NCBI GenBank assembly: GCA_946406115.1
Contig: OX291558.1
Span: forward strand, 19,088,205 to 19,152,204
DNA from: Apoda limacodes
Lineage: Eukaryota; Arthropoda; Insecta; Lepidoptera; Limacodidae
DNA: 64,000 bases
Direction: 5' to 3'
Numbering within the stretch: position 1 is the first letter of the stretch; the number at the start of each line of letters is the position of its first letter. Of this stretch, positions 21,598-33,886 are shown one piece after another. Under the pieces are notes generated by a model. The model did no database searches. It was given only the letters and a program-made list of their open reading frames with translations, and had not been told where the DNA came from. A program made the position numbers and the translations under genes.

Positions 21598-21770
21598 GCG
21601 GGTCGATTCCGTAAAAAAAAATGCTAACCTTTTTGAAAGAAATAAGATATACATTGCGGTTTCGCGACAATCGATGAATGTCATACGTAATTTTAAATGC
21701 GCAATGTATATCTTATTTCTATGGATTTCAAACGAGAATTGTTAGCTGTCATTTTACGGAATCGAGCCGC
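21598..21770. mobile_element. 173-bp palindromic MITE
   Basis: Left arm 'gcgggtcgattccgtaaaa' ... 'agaaataagatatacattgcg' (21598-21662) is mirrored by 21700-21770 ('cgcaatgtatatcttatttct' ... 'ttttacggaatcgagccgc'). The arms cover most of the element. The family was not identified and no clear target duplication was found. Confidence 0.65.
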
Positions 21771-22304
21771 AGTTTATACTGTGGAAAACAATTGTTTCAA
21801 AGACAATAATGTAGACTGTGGGAAAACATGTTAGTTAGTAGCCACGGGACGCGGCAGCATTCAAATGCAGAGCAATAGATGTTAAGCCAAAAATGTAAAT
21901 CATAAAACAATAAAAACCACATAGCTATCTAAGCTGGAATATATACAACTGTCACCCTCAGTAATAAATGTCATACCGTGTCTACCAGAACACTCTAGAG
22001 CAGACCATGAGCAGACGGTCTTGTAGAGCGAAATAAACAAAACATTGGGCGACAGCGATAAATTGGTTGGGTATATTTCCGAAAAACTAATATATATTAA
22101 ATAGAATACCCTCATCTTAGGAAATGATTTTCTAAAAACGGGGCAACCTAAAGGCCTAACTGATTTTTTAGCTTTTAAAATTACGGATTTCTACAACTTC
22201 CAAAGCCCATTTTACCCCCTTTAAGGATAAATTTAGCAAAAACCTTCCTTAGTGCTTTCAGGTATCTAGACTTGGGCTGTGCTATATATCAATCAGTCAG
22301 TTAA
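21771..22304. other. Non-coding stretch
   Basis: No feature was recognised. Confidence 0.4.
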
Positions 22305-22390
22305 AGGTTTGCCTAGGGATCGCTTTTGAGCGATAAGGTCGCCTTTTTGTACTTTTTTTTTATTCTAGCTTTTATTGTACTTCTTTTAGA
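22305..22390 (+). repeat. Short repeat tail
   Basis: 'ctagggatcgcttttgagcg' followed by 'ataaggtcgcctttttgta' and a T-rich run. From memory this is the 3' end of a very common lepidopteran retroposed sequence. No body could be recognised upstream. Confidence 0.4.
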
Positions 22391-23649
22391 AAATTTATTC
22401 ATTCATTAATTCAATCAGTTTATTTTTAAATCTATAACCAACGTGATGTAAGCTATTGGTCATTTGAGTTTAATTTACAATACCTATATACAGTTCTTTC
22501 CAAGTTCTTTAACAAATCAATCAACGAAAGAATGAAAAAACAAAACAAGAAACAACAATTTAAACTGTGTACCAACAACATAATACCGATAAGCGCAGTA
22601 TAAATTACTTACAAAAGATCTCAGATGTAAACCTTATTTACATAAAAAATAAGAACATAATCAACAAAGTTCTTCCAAAACTCGCTTCGGTACAGTAAAG
22701 AAGGTTAAAACTTACAATTTCGAGGGATTGTGTGCGATCGAAAACCCTCAGTAAATTCATTACAGATTCAAAACACGGCCTACGTCAAACCTATAAATTT
22801 CAGCAAAACAATAATGAATGCAAAATCTGTATCTCTACTTACTCCAACTGGAAATTAATGTTGCTCAATTTTAAACCTTATTTTCTACGTAGTACTGACT
22901 TTCCATTTCTAGATTCCACAACACTAAATCCAATATGGTTAAGGATTATGTCCGCGTTTATCCCAAAAAATATGACCTGGATTCGGTGAAATAAGCCTAC
23001 CTTGGATTTTGGTTAGGGGCGACTGTTGGTTTGGTCAATTTCAGATAAAATGGCTTACCTACTATGATTTATTAGGCTTTATTTTATACAACAAATGGTT
23101 ACAATATGTCTCTTGTTACATTGAGGTTGTAACATTATATTTAGTTATTAATACGCGGAATTTCCCTTCAATCCCTACATAGGTATTCCACAAATCTAAG
23201 CTGAAGACATGGAAATTTCGCTCCTGTCCCGTTGCTACCAGGTCCCAGGCGCTCATTTATATTTGTTATATAAGATATTGCTTGCCTTTAACGCGGAACC
23301 TTAAAAAAAACAGCCAAATCTTGGGACGTATGAAAAAAATGCGAATATCTTGAAAAAAACACAACACACAAACTTTAAAACACATTTCTGAAAATTATAA
23401 ATTATAATCTTATATTACTTAATGTAATTCTCTTCTAGACCCAGAACTAACGGTTGGAAACTTAGAAAACACAAAATTAATAACTAGATGCTAATAACTT
23501 GCAAAATATACAATTTTTTTAATGGCCAGCCTTCCATATAAATGTTTGTCATACTAGCTAGCGCGATTGGCAGACATATACATATAAAACGCTTTAATCG
23601 AGGAGATATGGCGTAAAATGTGCGAAGATTGGGTGGCAAGATTTATATT
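22391..23649. other. Non-coding stretch
   Basis: AT-rich. 23521-23640 is less so and reads like a degenerate interspersed repeat. No gene was recognised. Confidence 0.35.
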
Positions 23650-23940
23650 TAAAAAGCATATTTTTATCAATTAACCCTTTATTAATTAGTAGGAATAAGT
23701 TTACATATTTATACCAGGCGAGCATATTTACATGAAGATGAGCAGAGAGAAGAGCACAAAACGCTAGTTCGCGACAAGCCCTTCAGCCGCGTGGCGCAGT
23801 CGAGTGCCAGCAGTGATTAGAGGCGCTAACAAAGAGCAAAGGGCTCTTAACCTACATGCTCCGTTTCACAGCAACGCGCGCTGACACTCCTGGCTGCCGC
23901 TGCAAGCTTGGTAGGAGCATGAGACACTTACCTACAGTAC
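23650..23940 (-). promoter_or_regulatory. LTR-like or promoter-like block, minus strand
   Basis: On the minus strand a GC-rich segment (about 23940-23740) is followed by a good TATA box (TATAAATA, plus-strand 23706-23713) and, 30 bp further, an AATAAA (23678-23683). TATA followed closely by a poly-A signal is the layout of a retroviral-type LTR (U3-R). No partner LTR, primer site or gag/pol was found, so it may be a solo LTR or a coincidental promoter-like block. Confidence 0.3.
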
Positions 23941-24164
23941 AGCTAATCTCGCTTGCTTATTTACATATTTTATTACTTCGTTATGACCTTATATGCCATG
24001 AAATATGAATTATACTATATTATAAAACCGTTTGTATGTGTGTAAATCGGGTGGATAGAATGAATGGGTAAACGGACTATGGCAAACTGCTAAGAAAACC
24101 CCATTCAGCGTGGTACCACAATTCCAGAACACATCCCATACTTTTCTAAGATCATTGTAACTTT

Positions 24165-24640
24165 TTAAGTCGATATCTCTGGCGATGTCGAGTTCTAAGA
24201 GCGTCTAGAAGGCAAGGTTAAGAGTTTAAGAAACTCGGGGATACTCAACAGACAATATCAGTAGGTAGATACTTCACTGCGAGGCAAGGATTGCTACCTT
24301 ATAAGTCGTAAATCAGGCCCCTCATGAAGTACTGCTGCTCTCTTTGGGTGGGCCTCGATACCAGCTTGATTATTTTAACTCGGTTCAAAAACAAGCTGCG
24401 AGAATAACGAATGTGAGAAAACTCATAAGCGATATTGTTTGAAAAGAAGCTTATAGATAGCCTATGTGTGTTCTACGGCATGATAATCGGTTACTTTTCA
24501 AGAAATAAGAAATTATTGTGGAACAAGGTTCCTTTCGTGGGTTTCTCTAGGGTCTACAGTACGAGGCTGTCCTGGAAGGAAGAAAATCCCCAAGATACAA
24601 ATAATTTAGGTGACAATTAAGTGTATAAATAAAGAGGTCA
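24165..24640 (+). pseudogene. Jockey-type RT C-terminal fragment
   Basis: Plus-strand reading, with shifts, gives the post-palm region of the same broad family: a GDVEF segment (family DVQF), RPLMKYCCSLWVGL (family R.HMEYC.HLWAG), QKQAARITN, then SLCVFYGM and WNKVPF. Stops and frame changes interrupt every 20-60 codons. It is a 5'-truncated dead copy. Confidence 0.6.
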
Positions 24641-25292
24641 AATGTAAAATTTACTCCATTATTTTAAAGAGAAACATTAATTTTTAAATTTCTCAGAGAC
24701 ACTAAATCCTATTCAATAAAATTTCGTTTTACTCGTATGACTAACTAGGCCGCACATAAGATAGAAAAGCCGATTTGCTTTCAATTTACGTGGAAGAAAA
24801 TGGGTTCGTGGGCATACACCCTCTTAGCTGGCAGCCTGTCAAGCAATAAAGAGGTTATCTTCGCTCGTTTGCGCCAAAACGGAACAGTGACGCTCGGTGT
24901 GAGGTAATAAAAAGCTGTAAACTCGCTTGGGTACGCTAGGTTCGAGTATTTCTATACTCGAGTCTCGAGTATTTAAGTACCTACTCAAGTATGGAACAGT
25001 GATTATGGCGACACTTGCGACTCAGCAACGTCGAAGACTTAACGCAACTTCTGGGGTTAATTTATTAAGTTTAGCTAATGTTCTTCCGACAAGATAAATT
25101 TATTAAGCTTAATACCAGTTTTGAATACCTACTTGCTAAATGAATTTGTTAAATTTAACAATTACTTAACATGAAAATTTTAGCTAAGTGGTTGGGTAAA
25201 CGTTAAATTAATATAGTGTGAAAAATGTCTCTTAAGTTTTCAGATCATTAGTAGGAGATCACGGATTGATAACAGCAGAGTGGTATGGGGGC
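24641..25292. other. Non-coding stretch
   Basis: A 35-codon plus frame at 24800-24909 (starts MGSWAYTLLAGSLSSNKE) stands out for GC content and ends at a GAGGTAATAA donor-like site, but no further support was found. ACTCGAGT-type words repeat at 24945-24990. Confidence 0.3.
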
Positions 25293-25345
25293 GTTTATTA
25301 GGAATGGCCTATGTCCAGCATAGGACTGCTATAGGCTGATTGATT
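25293..25345 (+). repeat. RTE 3'-end fragment
   Basis: 'ggcctatgtccagcataggactgctataggctga' is a diverged form of the RTE C-terminal and stop region present at 58310-58350 ('gcctatgtccagcagtggacg...gggctga' on the minus strand). Confidence 0.5.
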
Positions 25346-27267
25346 TATTAACTGATGGACATAATCAGGTGCGATCCCTCGTCAAGACGGCATCCCAATT
25401 ACCTACATATCCCACCTTCTCTGTGGCAAAATGAATAGAAGTACATCTTCCATACATTTTGCCCCCGAAAACGCAAAGGACACAGTTGATTTTCTTTAAG
25501 TTCCACTAGAAGAATCTACTAATTTCGTATTACCTGATTATACAATGGCTATTCCTCGAGTTCTTCACACAAAAGCTACCTATTCCTACACTTCAGTTAG
25601 TAAATAGCATTGTAGTAGGAATATACTTTATTGCACACATAAATTTGCATTTTATTTGCACATTTACATTGCTTTAGAATACCCGATGTGTTGAATACTA
25701 AAATGGTATCCCAAATTACCTTCATCAGGTAAGAAAACCATTTTAGTGAGTTGCTCTGTAAAATAAACTTAATAATTACAAATCGTCCATTTTCTTCTTA
25801 AACATTGCCGTAATACAAGCTTATTTAACTATTGGAATACTCCTATTCCATAATACCGGTACTCCATCTCCAAAACTAAATTCAGACAAAATACAGAAGA
25901 AAATGCAGTAAGTATAAAACAAAATGGTACTCCAATTATGAATCCTTTCCTGGACCACATTTATAAAATCAGCACTCACTTTTTATTTACTAAACAGCCA
26001 ACGAATTCTAAATTAAGCTTTTCCAACAGTATAGCAAAGCAAAGCTTGTTTCACAAACTTTCTCTATTTACTCTTAAATTATTGTACAAGACCTAATACA
26101 AAAAAAATATCTAAAATTTTAAAAATATGTTACCTGTAGCATATTTTCCAAATTCCATAAAATAAATTATGTCACGAGAGACAATAATGCCTGGTTTTCT
26201 TTTATAATTTCTTTTTATGAACCTCCACTTTGAAACGAATCGGAACGCTATTTGAAATACATTTCCAAATTTGCAGATTTCCTTTTCAATTATTTGAAAG
26301 AAGAAGAATTTTTTGAAATTTTAAGAATTAAAAAAAATAGATTTGAAAATCTATAGATTGATACCTTGCTTCGATAATGTAAACGAATTCAATATAAAGG
26401 GTCACTGTGACCAGCGAAGCGTCTCGCTCGCCAGCGCTTTGACGCTTTGAGTTACGAGTAGGAATTAATAGAGTTTCAATCTACCCCATTTATAAAGTAA
26501 ATTGGGTCTGTATGGCCAACAGGGACAGAATCCGGCAAATGAGAGTAGACTCACGGGACAATCTTGTGAATGGAAGCTTTCTTATGATGCTTGATTAGGC
26601 ACTTGGAATACTTCAACGCATGAAAACGAAAAATGAACTTGCTATATGATACAAGCACACATAGGGCGCGTTCGTTTTGGGATAAAGAATCATTATTTTC
26701 ATTACTTTTGCCACTTGTCATCTGTTTGTTTAGCATTGGCGACAAATATATCAAAATTTCACCTATCAGCTGTTATAATCTGTCATGCGTTCGTTTACAA
26801 CAATTTTGTTATTTTTGTCACTTTTGCCACACAAGAATGAAACTTTAGTCCCATGTCTGGACGTGGGGTTTCGGTATTAATTTTACTTTTCTCAAAGCAA
26901 AGCGCGCGTTCATAGAACCAAGGTGGTAATAACGCGCCTTTTCTATCAAGTAGGTATACTTATAACTAAATATGGACTACGCGCACACTACAATCATGCA
27001 ATTACAATTTTTTATTTGAGCCAAAACTTTAAGATATGCCATCTGGCAGTTGTGTTGTTTTATCTACTTCTATTTTGCCATTGCAGTTGTGTTTTGGCGA
27101 GTTTATTTATTCATTATTCATCTTATATTTTTATTTATTTACTCGCATATGTGATGAAAAACATTGTGTGGACCACGGGCAATACAGTCTTCGGCCTTAG
27201 GCTTCTCAATAGCATCTCGTTAGTAATTTTCTTATTACAACCCTTAATACATAATGTATACATAGTG
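25346..27267. other. Non-coding stretch
   Basis: Mostly AT-rich. A small inverted repeat (CTAAAATGGT / ACCATTTTAG) lies at 25699-25747. A 133-codon hydrophobic plus frame (26923-27324) starts on a non-ATG codon and lacks any motif; not called. Confidence 0.35.
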
Positions 27268-27420
27268 TTGAAGAGCTGCGGTGGTATACTGGTTAATTTT
27301 ATCACCAGGGATTTTATCGTATGATAGTTCTAGAAAGTTGGGAAATTCGAGTTCCAAGTTACCACTACTGGTAGTGAGATTTAGTGGTGAGATAATCCTA
27401 AGGCAAATACATATACCCAT
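27268..27420 (+). mobile_element. Possible tRNA-headed SINE
   Basis: 'gcggtggtatactggttaa' resembles the D-arm/A-box of Gln/Gly-type tRNAs. 60 bp later 'aaattcgagttcc' resembles a B box. The stems do not close, so it is not a tRNA gene. No second copy was found in the window. Confidence 0.35.
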
Positions 27421-27804
27421 GCTAACTTAAATGCGTGTTTTAAATTCATTCATATTTTTTGTATATCAAAACTTATTTTGTAAAATTATCAGAAAAGGTT
27501 TAGTACTAGCACAGATACCAAAGTACCACATAAATCAAAGCAATTACTTTTTCTTTTCTTGTTTATTTACTCACCAAATATAATATCTGTCACACCACAC
27601 CCTTTAGGTGCTGATACCGGTTGGCTCCATCCTTACCAAACCACATCCTAGACTGCAAATTCTAACACTACCTATCCTATTTAGGTTATCTTACCTACCG
27701 GTGGATTTGGCCAGAGGTAATTGCCACATATGAGAATACCTAGAGATAGACAGGTTGTATATAGAGTCACTCAAAGCGCGGAGTGGAAACGCCGCTAACA
27801 TTTT

Positions 27805-27945
27805 TTAGGTAAAGGCAGGCCAAATAACAGCTTATTTGAAAATCCTTTGTAGCTTTTTTATGTAAAGACGGGCCAATGCTCCGTTGTACCTTTCTTAGGT
27901 GTAGGCAGGCCAAATTACAGCTTAATTAAATGCTCCTTTGTGGCG
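27805..27945 (+). repeat. Imperfect tandem repeat
   Basis: 'ttaggta.aggcaggccaaat.acagctta.tt' occurs at about 27806 and 27895, with a partial degenerate copy ('gtaaagacgggccaatgctcc') between. Decayed. Confidence 0.55.
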
Positions 27946-27997
27946 TGAAAGTGGGACAAACAAATAAATTTTTGCATTTATAATATTAGTATGCGTT
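27946..27997. repeat. End fragment of the common short repeat
   Basis: 'ggcgtgaaagtgggacaaac' then 'tttgcatttataatattagtatg' matches the end seen at 17540-17575. Confidence 0.45.
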
Positions 27998-28689
27998 AAT
28001 GTTTCCAGAGAACTTACACCTATGACAATATTTTGTTGTATAAACAAACCAAAAAGTACCAGGACTCTAGCAAGTCAAAGAGTCTGCTTTCGTTCGTCAT
28101 TAAAGTAAATTAGTTCACGATTTTCGGTTAAGTGCTTCTATTCTTGTGCGTCACCTTAAAAGTTTCAAGCCGTTAGCGAAGAATAAAATATGCGTAATTT
28201 AGGTAAGTATAAAATACTTATCTGCTATACTTAACACAAATATTTGTTTCTGAAATATTTCTGGTACTTTAATGTGTATTTTTATCTTAGTCTTTTATTT
28301 TTGAAAAGCAGTAAATAACATGCACTTCCGAGTGCCCATGTCTACATATCTCCATCACAAAAAGATGCATCATCCAAACAAAACCACTCATGTGAATCCA
28401 AGGTCTATGAATGCAAAATCGGATTAGTGGCATATGGTAGAGGCATGTTATTGACTCGATTCGGACGTAGGACCGGATATCGGCCCGGGACGGTATTGTT
28501 GGCAACCCGATACGATGCGGTCCGCTGACCTCATATGGTTACATCGATTGTTTGTTCGAGCTTCCAAATCTGTACTCGCTGATATCAATATAGTTAGCAT
28601 ATTTATTCGATTACTAGTTTGAATTTAATTCAGTATCTTCCTTTCATTTTTATACCCCCCAGGTGGCAAACAAGCTAAACGAAACAAAC
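27998..28689. other. Non-coding stretch
   Basis: 28440-28540 is GC-richer. No exon could be defended there. Nothing else was recognised. Confidence 0.35.
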
Positions 28690-29170
28690 TCAAAGTTTTT
28701 GTATTCAAGTAGACTTTTAAGCATCACTTTTAAATCGTCAGTTTAATTATTAATTTTATAAACTATACTAATAGTGTGGAATGATTTACTACCGAGAAGA
28801 ACCGGCAAGAAACTCAGCAGTTAATCTTGAATATAGCCTTACACTAGTAATAACATAATATACAATGTTTTAATTTAAAAAATATTAAAAATGCACTAAT
28901 ACCAATACAAATTAATTAAGTTCTAATTCTTCGAAGTATTTTTATCATCCTTGTACTCATCAACTTTGTAATAGCTTTTTTTCATTAAACTATCGTTGAC
29001 ATATATTTTTAAATATATTATTTGGAGGTAAAGAAGTTACATGTCCTGGAATTTCATTGTAAATATATATACTTTGTATTGCAAAAGAGCTACGAGTATG
29101 TACCTTCTGAAGACGACATTTTGGAATTACCAATATATCCATATTCCATATAGCTGGTTTTCTGTATACC
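28690..29170 (-). pseudogene. 3' fragment of a Jockey/CR1-like element
   Basis: The 3' UTR words seen in the element at 4575-7151 recur: 'attcaagtagacttttaagcatcacttttaaatcgtca' and 'ctaccgagaagaaccggcaagaaactc'. Further up on the minus strand are traces of the RT C-terminus. 5'-truncated and diverged. Confidence 0.6.
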
Positions 29171-29599
29171 TACTTATAGTACATATATAGAAAACCAGCC
29201 AAGATCATGTCGTGTCATTAAACTTTGTTCGGCTGTACCTCGAAAAGTATTTGACTTTAGTGAATCGTGTTACCTTTTAAGGTTGTACTCTACTCAAAGT
29301 TCTGCTCGTTTAAATTAGTATAAAAGGAGTAGTATAGGAGAAGTAGTAGTATTAAGAAGTTTACGTAAGAATTCCACCCGATAACCAAATTCAGGGCGGG
29401 TAGAGCAGTTTGCAAAAGGTAGTTAACATATAAAACAAAACTATTATTATCTTACAAACAAAATTAAAGTAAAAAACTGTATAAGGTCTATTATAAGGTT
29501 AAGTGATTCTTATTGAGGTTTTGCATAATGTGCTTTACATGTATAATATGTGTTTGTCTTGAGTGTAGATGTTCTTAATCTATAATATGTGTCTGTATC
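29171..29599. other. Non-coding stretch with a small inverted repeat
   Basis: GGTTTTCTGTATA / TATATAGAAAACC forms a 13-bp stem across 29156-29200. No other feature was recognised. Confidence 0.4.
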
Positions 29600-30130
29600 T
29601 AGAAAAAGAACCGGACAGGTGTAAGTCGGACTCGCGTACCGAGGCCGAGGGTTCCATAAAAGATGAAGGACAAAGTTATCTTGCCGTTGGAAAACTGTTG
29701 TCCCCATGATAGAGGTCGCGGTTAGTTTTCCAACTGCAAACAAGGTTATAATCGCAATGAAAAAAACTGTGAAGTAACTACGAGTTTGCGGTTTTAGTAT
29801 TTTTTCCTTTACTTGTATGGCATTAGTTCTTGCCAAATTACATGATTCTAGGTCAACGGTTATATATAGGTTTTGATTCCCTTGCGAGCGTCAAAATAGG
29901 CGGCATCAACGAAGCATAAACTATTTATAAATATATCAACAGTATGGTTGACTTAGAAATTTAATTTTTTTCGCTGCTCCGAGGGATTGCAGACCTGAGT
30001 ATTTGATATTAATTTCAGCTTGAAACCTTTACGCGTTTCAAAGAAAAAGGGTTTTGACAGAGGGACTGACAACAAAGTGATCCTATAAAGGTTCCGTTAT
30101 TTTCTTTGCAGCTACAGAACCCTTAAAAGT
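29600..30130 (+). repeat. 'CCAAGTGCGAGTCGGACTC' family repeat
   Basis: Begins 'aaccggacaggtgtaagtcggactcgcg', contains 'ccgagggttcc' and, in the middle, a 'caaattacatgattctaggtcaacgg' phrase. It ends with 'gatcctataaaggttccgttatt' and 'acagaaccctta'. Related copies lie at 32568-32982, 34985-35560, 37590-38265, 41556-42010, 52500-52590, 53480-55012 and 57795-57945. It is non-coding and very common in Lepidoptera from memory; its transposon class is unknown to me. The 108-codon minus frame across it is not a gene. Confidence 0.6.
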
Positions 30131-30519
30131 ATAATAAGTATTTGTACATGTTTACTTTAGTTTGGAACCAAATGGTGCTATGTGTAATATCCAGAAATAT
30201 GGATTTTAATTATATCGACTTAATGAGAAATCACTATTTTCTGCGTCAAACAGAAATTGTAAGGCGGCGACACATTGCTAAATACTTTGGCGAGATATAT
30301 TTTTATCGCAAATGGAGCTTACGATAAAATATGGATATGGAAACACTGGTTGAAATCACAAAAGCCATAAAATAAATATGGTTTGTACTGCAGTGCTGGC
30401 TTTATGAAGCCAAAAATGCCCTATAGGCAAGGCTTGAAAACTCTTAACAGTCGAATAGCCAGTATTTCGACAAACGTCCGCACATTAATTAAAGTGAAAT
30501 TATAAACTAATTAAAATGG
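30131..30519. other. Non-coding stretch
   Basis: No feature was recognised. Confidence 0.4.
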
Positions 30520-30605
30520 CACTGAGACAACGGGGGTGGATGGCCTAAGCCTCCTTCTCAAAGTAGAGGCCTGTGCCATACAGTGGGGTGTATAATGGCT
30601 AGGGC
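30520..30605 (+). repeat. LINE 3'-end fragment, RTE-like
   Basis: 'agaggcctgtgccatacagtgggg' is a diverged form of the 'gaggcctatgtccagcagtgga' C-terminal and stop region of RTE-type elements. Confidence 0.4.
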
Positions 30606-30939
30606 AAGGCAAGAACTGCAAAGTGGCAAGAATGGTGCCAGCATTTTTCGCTAAGCGAAAGTGTTATTGATATGCGATAAGTGGCAGCTTTCTTATAACA
30701 GACGCAGTAATCACATTTTTAGGAGACTGAACGCTTTAAACATCAGCAAACCTCAAAGTTTTGTAAACTGACGGACTTTTATGACGAGATGTATTTCTAC
30801 AAATCTTAATTAATTTGTTTGTATCCATTTACTAAATTATTTAAATGACTTAAACGGTAGACTGCAAAATTCAGAAAAACATCCTGTTTCCTTCAGTGTA
30901 GTTTAACATTAATACTGTTTATCAATTTTTTTTTTATTC

Positions 30940-31545
30940 ATCTTAAATTTTAACGGCGGATAAAGGCGGACACAGTCAGGCTTTTAAGACGCGTGTGCGG
31001 CGAAATTAGTCGGTGTTCGGCCTGTCCGGCTTTTGTTAGGCTTAAATTTGATATTTTTTTTATATTTGTCATGTATTGGTTGCCGCTCCGCCCGTATGGC
31101 TAGCGCAAGAATGGACTAGCACTGTCCTCCCGCGTCTTCGCCGATCTTCCTCTAGTCTCCACTCTAGTCGCTTCGCATGGTGTAGTACATTTACGTCACA
31201 TGAATTTGCGTGGCGTGCGAGTTGTGCGATAACAGACAAGTGAAACAACCATTTCATTCAAATTAAATAAGATTTAATTGTAAATAAACCTTTAGTTTTA
31301 ATAAGATTTCCATTGCAAATTGCAATAGTAGTTATTGCAATTATTAAAATTAATATTGAATGATTAATAATAAAGAAGACTGATTCATTTAATTTTATTG
31401 TTTCATAAGAATTTATGGTAAGTGTTAAAAAAAACCTTGGTTACATATCACTTAATTAAAGATGTCCGGCCATTTCACCTAAATGTCCGGCTTAACAGAC
31501 TGGTCTGTCCGACTTTTCAGTTTTAAGACCTGGCAACCGCGGGGA
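30940..31545. mobile_element. Possible non-autonomous DNA element with CCGGAC-rich ends
   Basis: The left part has 'ggcggacacagtcagg' and 'cggcctgtccggctttt'. The right part has 'gatgtccggcc', 'atgtccggcttaacag' and 'tgtccgacttttcagttttaagacctggcaacc'. The ends are rich in the same words in opposite senses, with a GC-rich centre (31080-31220). The inverted-repeat match is partial and no target duplication was confirmed. A 62-codon minus frame (31069-31257) starting with a hydrophobic stretch is within it. Confidence 0.3.
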
Positions 31546-32567
31546 AGTCCCCTAAACAATGACTTTATTGAATTTTCGGCTCAATATCCGGTTTTAAAAC
31601 GGCTTTACAAAATATCCAATTTCGGGCAAGATTTAAATAGTGTTATTATGGGAATCTACAGTCAAATCTTGCTAAAGGACATTCGACCATTATACTCAAT
31701 GAACTTCTTAGTAGATTATACATATACATGCCTGTTACTATAACATTATATCACAAAAAGTAACAGAGTTTTCTGGTGCATCTTACAGTCTACAAAAAAT
31801 CAAACTAAAAGGACAGAAAAAGTTTTAAACAGTATTTGAAAAATTTGTTACACTGTCGCACAAAACCCAGTAGATTGAGTTATCCTGTTGAAGGAACATG
31901 CTTATCAGTGCACGAGCCCACAGCCATGCTAACTGGAGCCGAAGGAGCCATTTATCGGGCCATTACACGTTCGGCTTGCTACTAAAAGGATTAACTTACT
32001 ACTATGGGATTGTTATGGGTAAATTGTTACTATCGTAATAAATGAATATTATATAATACTAAACGATAGTGTAGTTGTTTATCTAGATAGTTAACATTAT
32101 GTATGACTAGAATATAGATAAAAATAAGAATATGACATCGAATCTAATCGAGATAAAAAATAAGTAACCAGGAGTGCAGAAAAAAACCGTTACCTTCCAC
32201 TAGCGCACTGGGGATTTTGTACGTTGAATAAAGGCCACTTGCGCTACTTAGGGTTCGCCATATTTGTAAAGTTATAACTTAACCTGAGTCAAAGTCATAT
32301 TTTTCTTGCGCTACTACTCAACCCGGGTCAACTGCCAAGTTAAACACTGAATATTTAACCCGCATTCATCGGAGGGTTAAGACACCAGAATACGAAAGAT
32401 TTAGTCATTACTTAAAATGTTTAGTTGGAAAACCTTTTTTTTTTTTATAAAATAGTAATAAATACCTATCGCTCTGATTTATTTCAGATTTTTTGGTTCG
32501 CAAACTTCTGTGATATGGTCAGTTTTTGAACAAAAAAAAACTATGTCATTCTCATCAAATAACAAAA
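31546..32567. other. Non-coding stretch
   Basis: An 86-codon plus frame (31483-31743) has no motif. Otherwise AT-rich, nothing recognised. Confidence 0.4.
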
Positions 32568-32982
32568 AAACAGCCAAGTGCGAGTCGGACTCGCGCACGA
32601 AGGGTTCCGTACCATTATCTACAAAAACGGCAAATAAATCACTGTTGTATGAGAGCCCCCCTTAAATATTTGTTTAATTTTAATTTAATTATTTATTTTT
32701 AAAGTGAATATATAACTAAATGTTCTGTGAACATTTCAAGCGTCTATCTGTTGCCGTTATCAATATCAAGCAAAAACGAGCAAAAAAATCACGTATGTTG
32801 TTAGGGAGCCCCCTTAATTTTTTATATTTTTCTGTTTTTTTAGTATTTGTTGTTATAGCGGCAGCAGAAATACATCTTCTGTGAAAATTAAACTAACGAA
32901 CGGACGGACGGACGGACGGATGGACAGCGAAGCCTTAGTAATAGGGTTCCTAGTTACCTTTCAGGTACGGAACCCTAAAAAA
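32568..32982 (+). repeat. 'CCAAGTGCGAGTCGGACTC' family repeat, well-preserved copy
   Basis: Clear head ('cagccaagtgcgagtcggac' then 'tcgcgcacgaagggttccgtacc'), a middle with two 'gggagcccccctta'-like words, a (GGAC)n run at 32900-32925, and the end 'agtaatagggttcc...caggtacggaaccctaaaaa'. This is the best model in the window for the family's two ends: it opens AAACAGCCAAGTGCG and closes GGTACGGAACCCTAAAAA. Confidence 0.7.
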
Positions 32983-33149
32983 GGAGTTTTAGAATCAACA
33001 AAAAAGCCCGTTCATAGAGACATGATGCCATGTTCCGTATAGTAACCCCACTTTTAGATATCGACACCGACACCTATCTCCGATCCCATTTCCAATAACT
33101 TTAATTTTTTTAAATAGAATACGGCAAGTAAATTTTACAACTGCACTGT

Positions 33150-33242
33150 AAATATCAGTATCAAAACTCGGTATCAATACTCAGTATCAAAATACTCAAT
33201 ATCATTACTCAGTATTAATACTCAGTATAGAGTATCAGGATG
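33150..33242 (+). repeat. Degenerate tandem repeat
   Basis: About six imperfect repetitions of a 13-16-bp phrase (TACTCAGTATCAAAA variants). Confidence 0.6.
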
Positions 33243-33886
33243 ACAGAATCCTCTAAGTAGATACATAGATCACCGAATACCAAAATCAATTAACAACAAC
33301 CGCGAAAAGAATTGTAGATAGATAACCAATCATCGACCCCACAAATAATATTTGTCTTATAAAACTCACACTGCGCCTATTTATTATTATAAGTTATAAT
33401 TCATACTTTATTGGACTCGTAAATATTACAGAATACACGTAAGGATATTTTGTAAATTGCGTATAAAGGTAAGCTAATGAGAGATTTCTTGCGACAAATC
33501 TCCGAGATAGAAAATTTTATAAGAGTAATGCAAATGACGCGAAAAAATTATTGTAGTATAAACAATATGGTTATACAAAATAACAAACACATTTATAAAC
33601 AAAACATGTACAAAACAATTCGTATACTTACAGAAAATACAAAGATATTTAAGGACCGTTTTGTTTACCGGTCAATGCGTTCAATGTCATAATCCTGCCA
33701 AGTTGAAAAGATTCAAATCTTTATGTCTAAGAGCTACACAAATTTTAACTTATCTCTATAGTCCAATTATTGATATTATGTATATTAAGCGTATAATGTA
33801 GGTACATTATGTGGTCAAACAAAACGCGACTTTAGTATTGAATTAAGGGCAAGATAGTAACTTTTACTACTTATCTTTATAAGTCC
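33243..33886. other. Non-coding stretch, possible 3' flank of the exon at 33887
   Basis: A 71-codon plus frame (33477-33692) is AT-driven and not called. If the neighbouring exon is real, this would be its 3' UTR. The nearest AATAAA on the minus strand is near 33405. Confidence 0.35.

Noticed and set aside
24800..24909. 35-codon GC-richer plus frame followed by a donor-like site
   Set aside because: Single weak donor, no acceptor partner or promoter; below the evidence used for the reported exon candidates.
26923..27324. 133-codon hydrophobic plus-strand frame
   Set aside because: Non-ATG start, composition explained by T-rich DNA, no motif, and it overlaps a SINE-like head at its end.
31069..31257. 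62-codon minus frame beginning with a signal-peptide-like stretch
   Set aside because: It lies inside a probable DNA element, has no splice or promoter support, and loses protein-like character after 20 residues.
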